From Thalassia testudinum (lineage: Eukaryota; Streptophyta; Magnoliopsida; Alismatales; Hydrocharitaceae), in the NCBI GenBank assembly GCA_037157565.1, contig JAZHRO010000063.1:150400501-150464500 (forward strand): DNA of 64,000 nucleotides, given 5' to 3'. Below the pieces are notes generated by a model that searched no databases, had not been told where the DNA came from, and saw only the letters and a list, made by a program, of their open reading frames with translations. This document shows, piece after piece, positions 20,437 to 32,760 of this stretch (positions within the stretch are counted from its first letter, which is position 1; the number at the start of each line of letters is the position of its first letter). Position numbers and translations under genes: made by a program.

Positions 20437-21634
20437 AGGGGCGATGGTAAATTGCATGATTTTGAGTTCATTTAATCGATCTGAATAGAATAAAATAAAA
20501 TAGAAAAGAAATTGAATTTAGGAAGAAAAACTTAGGCATTAGAAATTTGTTAATAGTAGAAAATAATACGAACAGAACCTGAACACTTAGACGTTTCAGG
20601 CCTTCAGGCTTAATTACCCCTGGTGTCCGTTAAAATATGGATTTAGCTTCAAATCTTTGCAACCTGAATCTATTCTAATCCACCAATAAAATAAGGTGAT
20701 AAGTATATGACTTATCAACTCACCCTCTAACTCAGACGGACTTTTAGTCTAAGCATCTGCAAACATTTATTTACTAACTCACTCCTCGGTGATTCTTACA
20801 GAAATTGGGTAGCTAATGAGCCTTCTAGGGTGGTGTGGCTGGCAAGTTGTCGTGGGTAACAACTCATTGGCCAGTTGTCCAGAGCCTAGCCACAGGACCA
20901 CCTTCTTTTTATTGCCTCTAGGTAAATTTGAGATCAGGGAAGACACCTACTAAAAAAAAAAAGAAAAGAAAGAGAAGAAAGGAACAAAATAAGCCACACT
21001 TCATCGCATGAGTATGGCTGGCAAGTGATCGTGGGTAACAGCCCATTGGTTAGTTGTCCAGAACCCAGCTCATTAAAATGCACAAAAAAAAGATCCAAAA
21101 CACTTAAGGAAGAAGCGAGGAAGTAGAGCAAGCCGGGGAGATATACACTGGAAAAATCCTTGTGTTGACCCCAACTAGAACAAAAGCAGGGAGAAAGCTA
21201 CTGATCGGACAAATACACCTTCAGGCAAAACACTTCCTTTCCTAGTCACCTAGGGGCGTAGAAACCCAAAGTCTGTCTGAATTACCATTGAGTGAGTCTA
21301 TCACGATCCTCACACCAAGATGCTTAGCACTTAGAGTTTTTTTTCCGAGTTTTGGATGCGTTGGGTAGCTATAAAAAGTTACCAACACACTCTTAACTCC
21401 AAAGATCTAAAAATGAGAAAAAAAATGAAAAAGAAAAAATATATCAAGGATTTAGGCAATTCATATTTTGGCAAACACCCAGGTGTTGTTTAGTCTCTGT
21501 GGATCAGAATCTTAGTATATTTCCTCCTATTGACAAGTAACAAAATGTCTAAGTAATTACTTCTTGAATTCTGACTGGAAAAAATGTCTAGAATAAACCT
21601 TGCTAGGGCCTAGCAAGGTGTAAGCATGGAGGTA
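20437..21634 (+). other. Non-coding 3' tail of element A, with hairpin and polypurine tract
   Basis: Region between pol and the 3' LTR, without a credible frame. It aligns with D's tail. Two ~50-nt modules, GGCTGGCAAG...GTTGTCCAGA, lie at 20837-20886 and 21016-21066; each can fold around a TGGG/CCCA or TGGG/CTCA stem. At 21598-21618 is a perfect hairpin with 10-bp arms CCTTGCTAGG/CCTAGCAAGG, then the polypurine tract TAAGCATGGAGGTA (21621-21634), where plus-strand DNA synthesis would start. Confidence 0.75.
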
Positions 21635-23099
21635 TGATAACACTGTATTTTACAATGTTAATTCCACCAAAGGGGATGGTCTTAAAGGTAAAATGCACAG
21701 AGGACACATCATAAATAGGAATAGGAGCATTGCATGCATTGCACATCAAGATTGCTTATACTATATTATTAACGGCCATTTGTATAAGTACATGCCAAAA
21801 TAGGCCTCAGATGAGCGATCAGACCACACTGATAGACTCAGAACGATGAACGGAGTCCAACGGACTCAAAATCAGCCAAATCCAACATCCGGAGCTCCCA
21901 CAATTAACCCAAGAAGTACTGATTGTTGATCTGAGGATCAACAACCATAAGGCTACCACGTGTCAACATCGCCGCACCCCTCAACAAACCGCACCGCACA
22001 ACACAACTTTAAGTCATCTGATCTTTGATCAGACAACTGAGAAGCACGCTCCTCGCTCCCCACAGCCGTAGCACCCTCATCCACAGCAGCTCACAACCGT
22101 TGGATCTTCATCCAACGGCCGCCCGCACCACGCCAACACCACATCTCCATGACAAAGCAGAGGGCGTGGTGCAATGGTACGCACCTCGCTCCCGCACAAT
22201 GAGGCGCCCACCACAGTGCAAAATCAAGGTGATCACGAGGTGCGCAATTACAACCATTGATGCATGATCAAGCGGCTCGGCAACAGGTGATGCGGCGCAA
22301 TCCTGCACATCTGATGTAGATGCCCACGATGACGCATGGAGCACGAGTGCAGTAGGTGAGATCCAAAGGTGCGACCCACAAGCGATCTTGACCGTTCAAT
22401 TTGTGATCAGATGGCCCACAACGCGTGCACACGGATCGGTCGTGAAGAAGAACAACGCGCGCACGAGACCGTTGGGCAGGGGGCTTCACCGACACTTTTA
22501 GCATGGGTTTAGTAACATCCTGGACGTTGCTAAAGCCCATACTTAAAATAAAAACCCCTTCTTCCTATATAAACCCCTCCCAACCATCCATGTAAAGCAT
22601 TCAATTCACTTAGCAAGTGTTGTAACACCCTCCTAGCCTCCATTAGCATCTCTTAGTCAACGGAGTCGACGAGCCACCGATGGAACCTCCTTCCACCACC
22701 GTGGCTGCCTTGCCATCTCCCCTCTCTCTCTCTTTCTCTCCCTTTACTCTAGCTTTACTTTCCTTTTGTTTAAGCATTTATCTATCATTGTATTTATAAA
22801 ACTTGAATTGCATGTTTAATGTAGTATTGATGTTGTTCTCCATCTTGATTTGAGTGATTGCTATGATTTAAAAGACTCTAACCCTACTCTCTCTCTCTTT
22901 CTCTCTCTCACTCATTTTTGCCCACGTCATCTCGCAAGCAAAAACGCATTATTTCCGTGACACTAAGTGACAAAAAAATCCTATTTTCACGCCTCCCTGT
23001 GATCGACACTCGGACTCATGTCCATTTCTTCTTTTAAAATCGACGTTGCGAACGTGAACTATAACGATCCTTTTAAACAAACACGTCTTTAGCACGCCA
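21635..23099 (+). repeat. Element A 3' LTR
   Basis: 1465 bp, TGATAACAC...CACGCCA, TATA box at 22566-22573. U3 differs from the 5' LTR at roughly one base in six. From the TATA box onward only about ten of ~380 bases differ. Confidence 0.92.
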
Positions 23100-23104
23100 A
23101 AGGT
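23100..23104. repeat. Target site duplication of element A, right copy
   Basis: AAGGT, identical to 2302-2306. Confidence 0.9.
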
Positions 23105-24459
23105 CGTGTGGTCGAGAGCTACATGTTGGTGGTTACAGCGAGATCGATGGAGGCCGAAGGTGGCCAGATAGTGAGGAAGTTGTCGGTGTGGATGGAGTGG
23201 AGGAGGGACGCGGGGAGGTCGTGTGGTTGTTCTATTCACACGGTGCTGCTGCTATGTGTGAGGGAGGAAGGTGCATGATCGTAGTGGTCATAATGGAGGT
23301 CAGTGGTACATTGAGAAGGTGGTTGTGCGATGGTGGTTGTTGGGTTCTGTCAAGTGTGGCAGAGGTTGAAGATGAAGAAGAAGGCGAAGACGAAGAAGCG
23401 GGGGCTCAGTGAGGAAGCTGGAGCGCAATGCTACTGCTACATGAGGTGATCTTCGTTGCGAGGATGAAGTCGCGATCATCAGATCATGAAGCACGGTCAT
23501 AGAGTCGAGAGATGAGTGGCGGTGGCAGCATCGGAGCTATCACCCTCGACCATGGTGGCGGCACGTGATGTCAAGGAAGTCGTGGTCTTTGGATGGTGGA
23601 GCACAGCCAGGGATGTTGGAGCGTGGTCATGTGGTCGCGTGGTCGTTCACGGGAAGGAGGCCGAGGAGTAGTGGACATGTGGGGAGGCTCGCTGTGGTAA
23701 AGTTGTTGGTGCATAGTCATGAGGACGAAGGTCAAGGACGAGCATACATGGATGTGGCTCGTAGTGATGGATATTTGTAAGGTGTCGAGGAGGTTGGCAC
23801 AGAGGCTCGTGGCTTTGTGTGTGCCTTCGAGGGAGGCGAAAGGATCGTGATTGTGGATGGTTGCCTCTTCCGAACATCTGGTGGAGGGGTTGGACGGCTT
23901 AAGTCCTTCCCCCCTGTTGTGCGTGGATGGAGAGAGTTGAAGGACGAAGGTGAGGGGGTGGTCTTTGGTCTTGCTGGGGCCATGTGTGGTATCTCGTGAG
24001 AGGGAGATGAGGGGTCCCCCTCCCCTTGTGTGTGTGTCCTTTTTCAATAGGAGATGTGAACGGTGGAGCTAAAATAAGATATAAGAGGGGGGAAAAGAAG
24101 TTGGTGCGGTGATTGAAAGAAAAAAGAGAGAGAGAATGGAAGGAAAAATAAGGATAATCACATATTTGATTGGGCATGTTCCACAATGGAAGGAGTGGAT
24201 TGTCCTTGTTGATTTATTTTTCCAAGAATGACATTTCCTTCCTAATTTTGGTGTCAATTTAAGAACTAAGATGGCATTCCAAATGACGCTACATCAAAGA
24301 TAAATAAGCAATCAAATTATGTTAAAATTACTGAAATGCACGAAACGTAAATCTAGAGCTTAACTAATTTTATCAATATAATGCATGCTTTAAATTAAAT
24401 TCCCATTCCACTAATAATGTACTTAGGCTTCAATTTAATCCACTAAAGTGGACCTATCA
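23105..24459 (-). mobile_element. LTR H, 5' (U3) part, right piece
   Basis: Continuation of 1879-2306 across element A. In the minus direction it starts TGATAGG followed by a TCCACT-TT-AGTGGA palindrome at 24459, preceded by a purine-rich tract. Positions 23100-24000 are GC- and purine-rich (GTGG/GAGG) and give overlapping frames on both strands; none has a recognisable domain, so I treat them as chance. Confidence 0.65.
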
Positions 24460-26097
24460 AATGCTCCTACACCTAAGTTCTACTAGTCATAAGCAAAATC
24501 ATATGGTGAAGAACCAGATCTTTAGACTAGAGTTTATCGTCAGGCGCCTTATCGTTCCATACCTCTAGAGGCTATATCGAAATGCCAACTCTAAGCCTAA
24601 AGGTACTCAAGTACCAGCCAAGATATAGACCTAGCCAGCATCAGCCTTGGGTCTACAACAAAGGTTCTAAGGCCCCAAAATCTGCCCAGAGGTTCTTTGA
24701 ACCCAAAGGTTAAAGCACCCTTGCGTTCGTGCAGCAAGGTCCAGGTTCAACTTGCTAGTGTGTTTTTTAAAAGAGAGAGATATTTTCTTGAGATTTTTAT
24801 CCTTTTTGGAATTTTTTGTGATTCCCCTAAATCCAACATTAGATTGGCCCTCAACACAGTCTGTATCAGATTTCTCATCCCCATCATCAATTCTCTAAGG
24901 GTCCCTAGCAATCGATGCTTTGAGATAGCATCGCTCATGGCAACTCCTAGAACCCTGGAAATCGACACTTCGGGATAGTTCCACCCATGGCATTTTGTAG
25001 CTAATCCAGGCCCTGGAAATTGACATTTCGAGATAATGCTGCCCATGGTAACTGAACCAACACAAGGCACTTACATGCCCTCGGTAAGATATTTAAATAT
25101 CCTAAGAGACAAGCGCTGAGGAGACGATAGGTCATCATGCATCCTCAAGGGGAGTATGTACTCCTCTTACATCGGGAACTGTTCTAATCAACTTGCATTT
25201 TCGAGCTGCTCCTAAGTCAGATCTTCAAGAAACCATTTTCTTTTTCAGAGCAAAACACTCTTTTGGCATTATTCTTCATTAAGCTCACTGACTCGGACCA
25301 GTGTGTGAGAAGTGGATACCTAGGTTACCAGGTCCCGTAAACCAAAGGACGAACAACAAGGTCGAATAGTCCCTAAGCTTTAGACTTAGTACATCAGCTT
25401 CGCAATTTCCTCAACCTCTAGAGGAATAGTCTAGATCTTAACAAATACTAGAATGTTGAAGCCTGAACAAGCCCAAGAAGCCTAAAGTCGGTATCCCTCA
25501 CTTATCTAGAATGTTGAAGCCTGAACAAGCCCAAGAAGCCTAAAGTTGGTATCCCTCACTTATCTCCTTCTCTTTAGTACTTCAGGTCTTAATTAACCAT
25601 TCATTCTAGCCCAGAAGTTAGGTAAACTCTTCCATAATCAAATGCTGGGATGAACATAATTTTTGCTCCCTTTTCTCTCTATCTCCTTTCCTCTTTTTTC
25701 TTCTTCTTCTTATTTTTTTATGCAATATATATCTAACCCTAATCACATGCATGCAAGATATGTATAAATGCTATGTACAAGCTCAAGTTATAAACCCCAA
25801 TACCTAAATCTGACAATGTCCTCATTGGAAAGCAAAAGCTAGAAAGGATATTACCTGAGGTTGAATTGGAATGTCTCCCAACGGTCGATTAGGCAAATCG
25901 AGATCTAGAAGGGAAGCAAAAGGAGACTCGGAAAGGATACGTAACAAACCTGACCTAGCAAATAAGTAACCCAAGATGTTGGCAAGCTGGTGATGGAGAG
26001 TGATGCCAAATGCTTGCTAGATACAGGTGCAAATAGGGTACTACTGAGCCACTTGCGGGGGTCTCATTGTTTGCCACTCTAAATTGGGGTTTTAAAA
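24460..26097 (-). other. 3' tail of element H
   Basis: Non-coding tail upstream of LTR H, collinear in part with the tails of G (32800-34120) and F (63700-64000). Reading on the minus strand: a degenerate TTGGGAGACATTCCAATTC post-pol motif (25870-25890), GAGGACATTGT plus TTAGGTATTGGGG (25797-25830), then a weak hairpin and purine tract next to the LTR. The tail is cut at 26097 by LTR G, so pol of H is not present. Confidence 0.6.
25450..25565. repeat. 58-bp tandem duplication
   Basis: Two head-to-tail copies (25450-25507 and 25508-25565), starting AGAATGTTGAAGCCTG and ending CACTTATCT, with one difference (AAAGTC/AAAGTT). Tails of G and F carry a single copy at the equivalent place, so the duplication is local to H. 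Confidence 0.92.
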
Positions 26098-26115
26098 TGA
26101 TACGTTGCAGTATAG
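26098..26115 (-). mobile_element. LTR G, 3' end, left piece
   Basis: TGATACGTTGCAGTATAG is the terminal piece of minus-strand LTR G, cut off by solo LTR C1. The last five bases TATAG are the left target duplication of C1. Confidence 0.6.
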
Positions 26116-29100
26116 TGATGAGACACTCATCATGATCTCTAATTACCCCTAATTAACTAGTCTTCCTAATTAATTAGCTAGGGTTATGAATATATATGGG
26201 TTAATTATAGAATAAGGGATACTTAGTTAAGGATGTTAAAATAAGTTAAAAATGACATTTTATCATTCAATTAACATTATTAATAATTTAGATAATAATG
26301 GGATTCGAAATCATACTAATCATTTCCTTAATTAATAAGATAAGTAACTTAAATATAATGTATACCTAAGTATATAATAACTTAAGTAATTTAACTTAAT
26401 CTAATAAATTAATCTAAAAAGGTTAAAGATGTAAATTCAAGGTGTAAACATAATATTTACCTTATTTACTAATATATAAAAAGTTGAAAAAGATTGAAAT
26501 TAAAATAAACCTTCAAAACCTGGGTTTACATTTTAGTCCTTAATTTTCATTACAATCTAGTCCTTATTTCTCACATAGGTCCTTAGGTTTTATTACTTCT
26601 AAGTCCCTCTTCGTCTTCTTCTTCTTCTTCTCCAGCCAAACGAATAGCTAGTGGCAGAGAGTCATCCTACCGCGCGATCACCGCCCTGCCGACATCATTC
26701 CTCTTTGCCCAAGCTCTTGCAGCTTACGCTCACCACCTTCACTTGATCCATCGGTCTGGATTAACCGAAAATCCTATTTTTTTGTGTAAGTTAACCTCAT
26801 CGTCGTCGGAGACGACGACGGAGGTTAAGCTCCTCGAGCTTCTTCTTCGGCCAGACCCCGCCCCTCTCTTTGCCACAAAATGCTATAAATACCCGCTCAC
26901 ACCTCCGATTTTAGCAAGTTGGCTCCCTTCCCTCTTCTAATACTGTAGCCGACTTCAATAGGCTATTCTTCCAAACCTCCAGCGAACCCCCATTCCATCT
27001 TCCAACTTCCTCCATCCACCTTTAGTAGCCGAGGAAATTCGCCGTGGTCTTCGGCACCTCTGACAAAGGCATCGACCCTAGGATTCCTCCGCTCCACCTC
27101 AAATTCGCCCGCCGAAGCTCTTTCTTCAACCCTCTGATTTCGTCATCCGCTATGAAACTTCGGCAGAACCCTATTAACCCCTTCGTCCAGGTAATAGTAG
27201 ACTAGGAGTAGGAGTAGGAGTAGGCTAGCTTAGTTAGTTAGTTTAGTTAGTTAGGTTCGAGTAATTGTAGAATTTAGCTTCATCTCTTCCGGCTTCAGCG
27301 AGTTCCTAGAGCTCGCCAGAGATCTTAATTTTGTCTTTTAACTCATTGTTCACCTTCTTTTAACTTCCATGTTCATTTCTAATCCACTAAATAGTTTAAT
27401 TGAATCACCTAAATGCCTAATTCATATCTCACGTTCACCGATTACTTCACTGTCCATGGTGACAGAAGTCGGCCTAATTCCACCTACATTGGGTTCTTTC
27501 ATCACCTATCATCACTAATGAACCCTAATCGACTTTATATTACCTATTACTATCATCTATAATTAAATGCCCAAATTTATTTAAGTTTCTGAGCTCGCTG
27601 TCCATGGCGGCTCAGGAACATTTCAAACTATAAATTAAACATATATTTATGATTAATAACATCTGTTGACTTGATTTAACTTCTCAATCGAGTAGTTAAA
27701 TCAAGTCCTAAGCTTAAACCAATCAAATTTTTAAGAAACAAGTTTACTGTCAAATCTTACATTTCAATGAACAAACGAAGAATTTAATGTGGTAAAGAGG
27801 TTCCTTGTAACCTCACGATTATTTTTGAATTAAAAATAATTAATTTTGTCAATCTGTACATGCATTTTGTATTTTCTGGACTCACTGAAGCTCCAGCGAG
27901 CTCCAGCGAGTCAAAGTTGAGTTACAGCCTCTAGAACTTGTTAGGTGGCTCCAAAATGTTATTACATGGATTATTGATCATTTTTAAGAAATTTGCTTGA
28001 GGTTTCATTCACTGGAGCTTTAGATGTAACTTCATCTTCCCCAACTCTGGCCAGTTGGAGAAGACTGTTATAAGGGATTTAAGAAACACTTAAGGAACTC
28101 AGAAGCTTCAGTGCGATGCACTGAAGCTATTTTAATTTTTAAACACTATAACAAACACTGATTTACTCTGTCAAACACACTTATTTTAGTTCAGGCGGCA
28201 AGCCTGAATCCCTAGGAATTAAGGACAAAACTCAAATCTGAAGATCTGAGTGAGTTCCAAATGATGAAGACACTTTGATTGATATATTAATTTCTTAGGA
28301 AGAAGCTTTAAACAAAAAGTCAATTTTCGAGCTTCTATAGTCAAACCTGAGTCTGATAATGATGTTCTGAGCTTAAATTGAGGAATTGAGATGTGGAAGT
28401 TATTTCTGGAATTTCATTTGATGATCTGAAATCAATTAGAGTAAGCTTAGATGATGTTTTTTAGTTAAAATTATGTTCCTGTGAAGTTGGGTTACTCTTG
28501 AACCCAAACCAACAGAAGCACTGTTCTGTTGAAATTATAACCTAAAACCTACCCAGATTGATTAGCTAAAACCCTTAGAATTAATCTAATTAGATTAGGA
28601 ACACTTTAAAGTGTCTGTTGCACTTGTTGAAAATTGAAAATTAACCTCTGAAGTTTTCAAGGGAGAGAAAAGCTTCTCTACAAGTTCTGTAGGTCTCAAG
28701 AACTTAAAATCCACTCTAACAGAAGCGAAATAGTTTATATAATGTATACAGACTTTCTAATAGATGAGAGAAGTCCATCTGAGGACTTCCCTGAGTTAAA
28801 GACATTTCTAAGCTTGTTATAAAACCCGTAGAAACCCCTGATTTCATCCCTTAAATTGAAGAGCTAAACATCAATAAAACATTAAATTGACCTAAAATTG
28901 AATAGATTACCCTTAGAGCTTTCCAACGAACTTTAAATCATCCAATTTGGAGCTCTAGGCAGAAAGTTATGATCGATTGAATCCGGGTCTGGAAGGGGTA
29001 ACTTCGTCCCACCTGGGATATCCATGAGCACGCGCCTGGGTATCAAACTCTTTTGTTCCTATGGCTATACAGTCGTCAAGCACAAGGCACACCGGTTATG

Positions 29101-30134
29101 ATTCTGATCTGATCTTAGCATTGTTCTGGGTGTGGGCATTAGCCTGCGGGTGTATGCGCCCTTAGGGGCGTGCGTATGGATGTGAAGATGTGCCCTGGGA
29201 GGGCGTGAGTGTGGCCTAGGAGGCCAGGTTGAGCTGATGTGGCTCGATACTATGAACCGATTAAAAAATAAACCGAAACCAACCTAACTGAGATTAGGCG
29301 AGGATCGAGTAGGGTCTGGTCCCACCCTGGTCTCAGAGTGCTGTGTGTCCTCGAAAGGACCTCGCCGCAAATACAAAAACTTTTGGTTTAAAAGGAAAAA
29401 AAACCCAGTTCAGCTGAAAGGAAAAGAAAAGAGAAGCTATTGAAGAAAGCTAAGTGCTGAAGGATGTTGAAGGCTAAGGAAGAAAGGAGCATAGATGCTA
29501 AGAAGTGTTGAGGAAAAACTAAGGGAAGAAGAGAAGGTAGGAGAAGATTAAAGGGAAAAAGAACTAAGGAAGATAACACAAGGAAGGAAATAGAAGAAAG
29601 AGAGATCGACAGAGAAGAGAATAAGAGAGAAATAAAGAAAGAAAGAAGAAGATTAGAGGCTCTAGAGAGATGAAGAGATAAATGAAATTTATCTTGCATA
29701 CTTACTTTTTCTTCTTGATTGTAAAAGACATGCTTTAATTGGATAATTTTCTAATTGCCTTAATGAAATAAAATTAGAAAAAAATAGCATGTTTACTTGT
29801 TAATAAAGTACAACATTTTGAGTAATTATGTTTGCATATGGAATTTTGTATGTTCTTCATAGTTTAAATATTTGACAAAATTCATGTTTTTAAAATTAAA
29901 CTAGTTTTACCTCCTAATCTTAAAGAGATAAAAGGAAATTAGTGAATTTGGAGAAAAAATATTATGCCTCCCAATGAACGACCTGGACTCAACCAGTAAA
30001 AATTTCTAAAAAGTTAGGTTAATTCGACCCTATACTACATAACCGACACAACTTCGAGTTAACCGAAGAGATTTCTTCTACTCATAATTAAGTGAAATTA
30101 ACTTAATTATTGAGTTGAGTGAAAGCACGAACCA
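26116..30134 (+). mobile_element. Solo LTR C1, 4.0 kb
   Basis: Starts TGATGAG-ACA-CTCATCA and ends GAACCA, flanked by a perfect TATAG duplication at 26111-26115 and 30135-30139. It is collinear over its whole length with the inverted copy C2 (37445-38629 plus 48157-51017), which fixes the LTR nature. TATA box at 26884. It contains a GGAGTA microsatellite-like run (27205-27225), CTCCAGCGAG repeats (27888-27910) and a purine-rich stretch (29390-29680). Long LTRs without coding are known in Athila/Tat elements. A ~70-codon frame around 26690-26900 is open in both copies but lies upstream of the TATA box. Confidence 0.9.
26884..26891 (+). promoter_or_regulatory. TATA box of LTR C1
   Basis: TATAAATA followed by CCCGCTCAC. 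The matching TATAAATA is at 50249-50256 on the minus strand in C2. Confidence 0.6.
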
Positions 30135-30139
30135 TATAG
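30135..30139. repeat. Target site duplication of solo LTR C1, right copy
   Basis: TATAG, identical to 26111-26115. Confidence 0.88.
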
Positions 30140-32760
30140 TCGATAAAGTGCGAAAACAAATAAAATTTATAACTCGAATGGAAGTCCAAGCTCGAGCACA
30201 GGAGGCAAATGTTGCATTGACGCACTAATCTCAATCATAATATAAATGAGCACAATAATTAAGCCAATAGTGATATTCAAGGAAGAATAATTACTCAAAA
30301 ATTGATCATTAATGTATAACATGAGTTTGACATAGCAAAAAGAATGGAAATGATCTAAAAAGTGGTGATTTAAATCACCTTTTAGATCCACAGTTAAGCA
30401 TGCATCTTAACCATAGTACTTAAATTATTGAATAGTAATTCAAATAAAGCCACAGTGTCTAGGTGCTATAGTGCAAGGGCACTATTCATCTTCCTCAATT
30501 CTTCTCTTCCTACTTTCTTCTTCAACATGCATAGGCCTCTCTTCTCTTTCTTCTCAAACCTTCTCTTCTTTTCGCGCACAAGGGCCTTCAGAAGCTTCGA
30601 ATTTTGGCTAAGTGTCGCACAAGGACACTCCTTCAAAGAGCAAAAACACCCCTCCCCTGCGCTCTCTCTCTTCCTCTCTTCTCCTCTTTCTCTCTCAGAT
30701 GGTCGGGTAATCGGATCATGCGCACCCGAGTCCAGGGCTACCGGCGTGGGTAGTAGCCGAGGAGTGTATAAGTTAAGTCGGGTCAGGTCGGGTCAAGTGA
30801 GTGTGAGTGGGTGAGTGGGGACCTCACCCTTGGTGTCTCGAGGAAAACAGCAAGATTCACAAAATCAATTTATGGGCTGTCGTTCGCCTCTCTTCTCACA
30901 ATGTGGGATTATCCCACATCCTCCTCGTCGCGTGCGGTTGTAGATGGCTGAAGCTCCAACTACGAATGCTCTTGTAGATGGAACGTCCAATTGAGGATCG
31001 AGATGACTTCCTGGGGCTAGTCCGCTTTGCCTGGAGGTGAGACCTGGGGCTTTCGACGCCTGGCGCTCAAAGAATGAAGGCGGCGATGGAAGAGGTGGCA
31101 GAGCTCCGGTGAGGACACCTGAAAATAAGAATATGGGCTAAATGTCCCAATTAAAATGCTCAGAAGGTTTACAAGGATGAGGCGAGGGTGTAGGTGGCAA
31201 TGGCGTGTTGTGAGAGGGCATTCGGTGGTCGGACGAGGTCAGAGTAGGTCGCATGAAGGTGGGTTGTTCGGTGAGGGGATTGGGTGGACGAAAAAGAGAA
31301 ATAGAAGAGGGCTTTTGATCATGGTGGAACGGCGAACTTTTGGAAGTGGAGTGGAGTGGTTTAGTGGTTTGCGGTGGTGGTGCGGGCTCGCCGGAGCCCT
31401 TGCCGGAGTTGGAGAAGACGGAGGGGGAGATCGTGAACAACGGTCGGATTGAGGTGTTAAGGAATAGAAAAAGGAGTGGAGGAGAAGAGGGAGCATTAGG
31501 ACCTAACTAAGGGTCGAAGAGGAAGGAGATCCGCGTCGGCTTTGATTAGCCAGCCCTGGAGGGGATGAACTCTCCGGTGAGGTGAACTATAGCGAAGAGA
31601 GAGGGAAATGGCACCCGCTGTGACTGGCGAGATGCAAAGGAAGATGGGGAAGGTCGTTGCGCTTCCAATTTGGCTGTTGGAGGCTCAGAGGAGGGAGGTC
31701 AAGAAGGTCCACCGGGGCGTAGGTTGGAGGAGGTCGGAGATAGGTAAAAGGGAAGATTTTTGGGGCCAAACCTAGCTAAAGAGGTGAGGTTTACATCACT
31801 GGTCCATTTATATGCCAAGGGGAGGGGTTTCAAGCTTGCAAACCAAGCTTGTAACTCCACCTTTTTCACGCAAGTAGGACATGTGAACCTTCAAAAGGTT
31901 TGCAAGAGGAATTGAGGCTAAGTTAGGATTCATGGAAGGTCTCATTTGGAAGGGAATTCCTTAAGGAATCTCCCTTTCAATTTTAGGAGTGTTTGATTGA
32001 GAATCGAGTGAGAAATCCTCGCTCAAAACTCGATGATGAAGGACTAACCTTCCTAAAATGGGGTAAGGACCTTTTTACAAAGAATGATGATAAAGTTAGG
32101 GACCTGATTGCAATTATTTCGAAAGCTAGGGGCATATGTGTGAGAGAAAAGAGTCAGATAAGACTGAAATATAAACTAGGTCGAAATGATCTCCGATTGA
32201 GCCCAAGTTTTGGTACAAACTTAATTTGGACCTAAGGAATCTGATGGTAAAGTCAGATTTAGGTTTTGACTTAGTTTGTCTAGGTAAATTATGTAGAAAC
32301 CCAAATTAGGGCAATTGTCTATCTAAGACTCTATTTTAGGTCAAAATAGTTTCCAATGGTCAAATCAAAGTTGCCAAATCATAGAGAATATTTTTCTATG
32401 ATTTTTAGAGGGTTTAAGTGAATTTTATTCTGACCATAACCTTAGTGAATTAAGCAGATCTATTTTTAGGATTTCAGATGTTATTTAATTCTTGAAATGA
32501 ATGAAAACTCATTTCTATCTGCATGGACCCTCTTGCTAGACTTTAATACATATTTAACCTTTAATAAACCCTTGAGAAAATCCATGATTTTTCTAAAATC
32601 ATGATATGATGGTAAAATTACAGTTTTAACCCTGCTTTCATTTTAAACTCTTAGAAAGGATGTGCAGTGAATTATGGTCCTTTGCCAGTTATGTAGCAGC
32701 ATTTATTAATGGAATATGACTAATTAAAGCTAAATATGGCAGATGATGACGTTATCATTA
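30140..32760 (-). mobile_element. LTR G, main piece (3' LTR of a minus-strand element)
   Basis: In the minus direction it starts TAATGATAACG at 32760 (TG mutated to TA), directly after a GGCATGGGTGTA purine tract, so it is the 3' LTR of element G. It shares order and wording with LTR F (60957-63661), for example GGGACCTCACC and AATGTGGGAT/ATGTGGGACT in the middle. TATA-like TATAAATG at 31805-31812 (minus). Full length about 2.64 kb with the 18-bp piece beyond C1. The GC-rich frames at 30428-31770 lack domains and are not conserved as proteins in F. Confidence 0.75.

Larger units (their letters stand above)
2307..23099 (+). mobile_element. Element A: complete Athila-type Ty3/gypsy retrotransposon
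   Basis: Order on the plus strand: 5' LTR (2307-3774), tRNA-Asp-like primer site (3780), leader (to 4974), gag-protease-RT-RNase H-integrase (4975-10562), post-pol motif, internal purine tract (10712-10728), non-coding 3' tail (20437-21634) with polypurine tract, 3' LTR (21635-23099). It is flanked by AAGGT on both sides. About 9.7 kb in the middle (10729-20436) is a later insertion, a solo LTR B carrying a copia element; without it A would be about 11 kb, usual for Athila. Coding capacity is destroyed by several frameshifts and many in-frame stops. It sits inside LTR H. Confidence 0.92.

Noticed and set aside
23565..24257. Frames of up to 158 codons on both strands
   Set aside because: Part of LTR H with GTGG-rich composition; no domain, start context or homologous copy to support a gene.
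26690..26940. A ~70-codon frame (TENPIF...TTTEVKLLELLL) open in both solo LTRs of family C
   Set aside because: It lies upstream of the LTR TATA box, changes many residues between C1 and C2, and shows no known domain. A captured exon cannot be excluded but is not supported.
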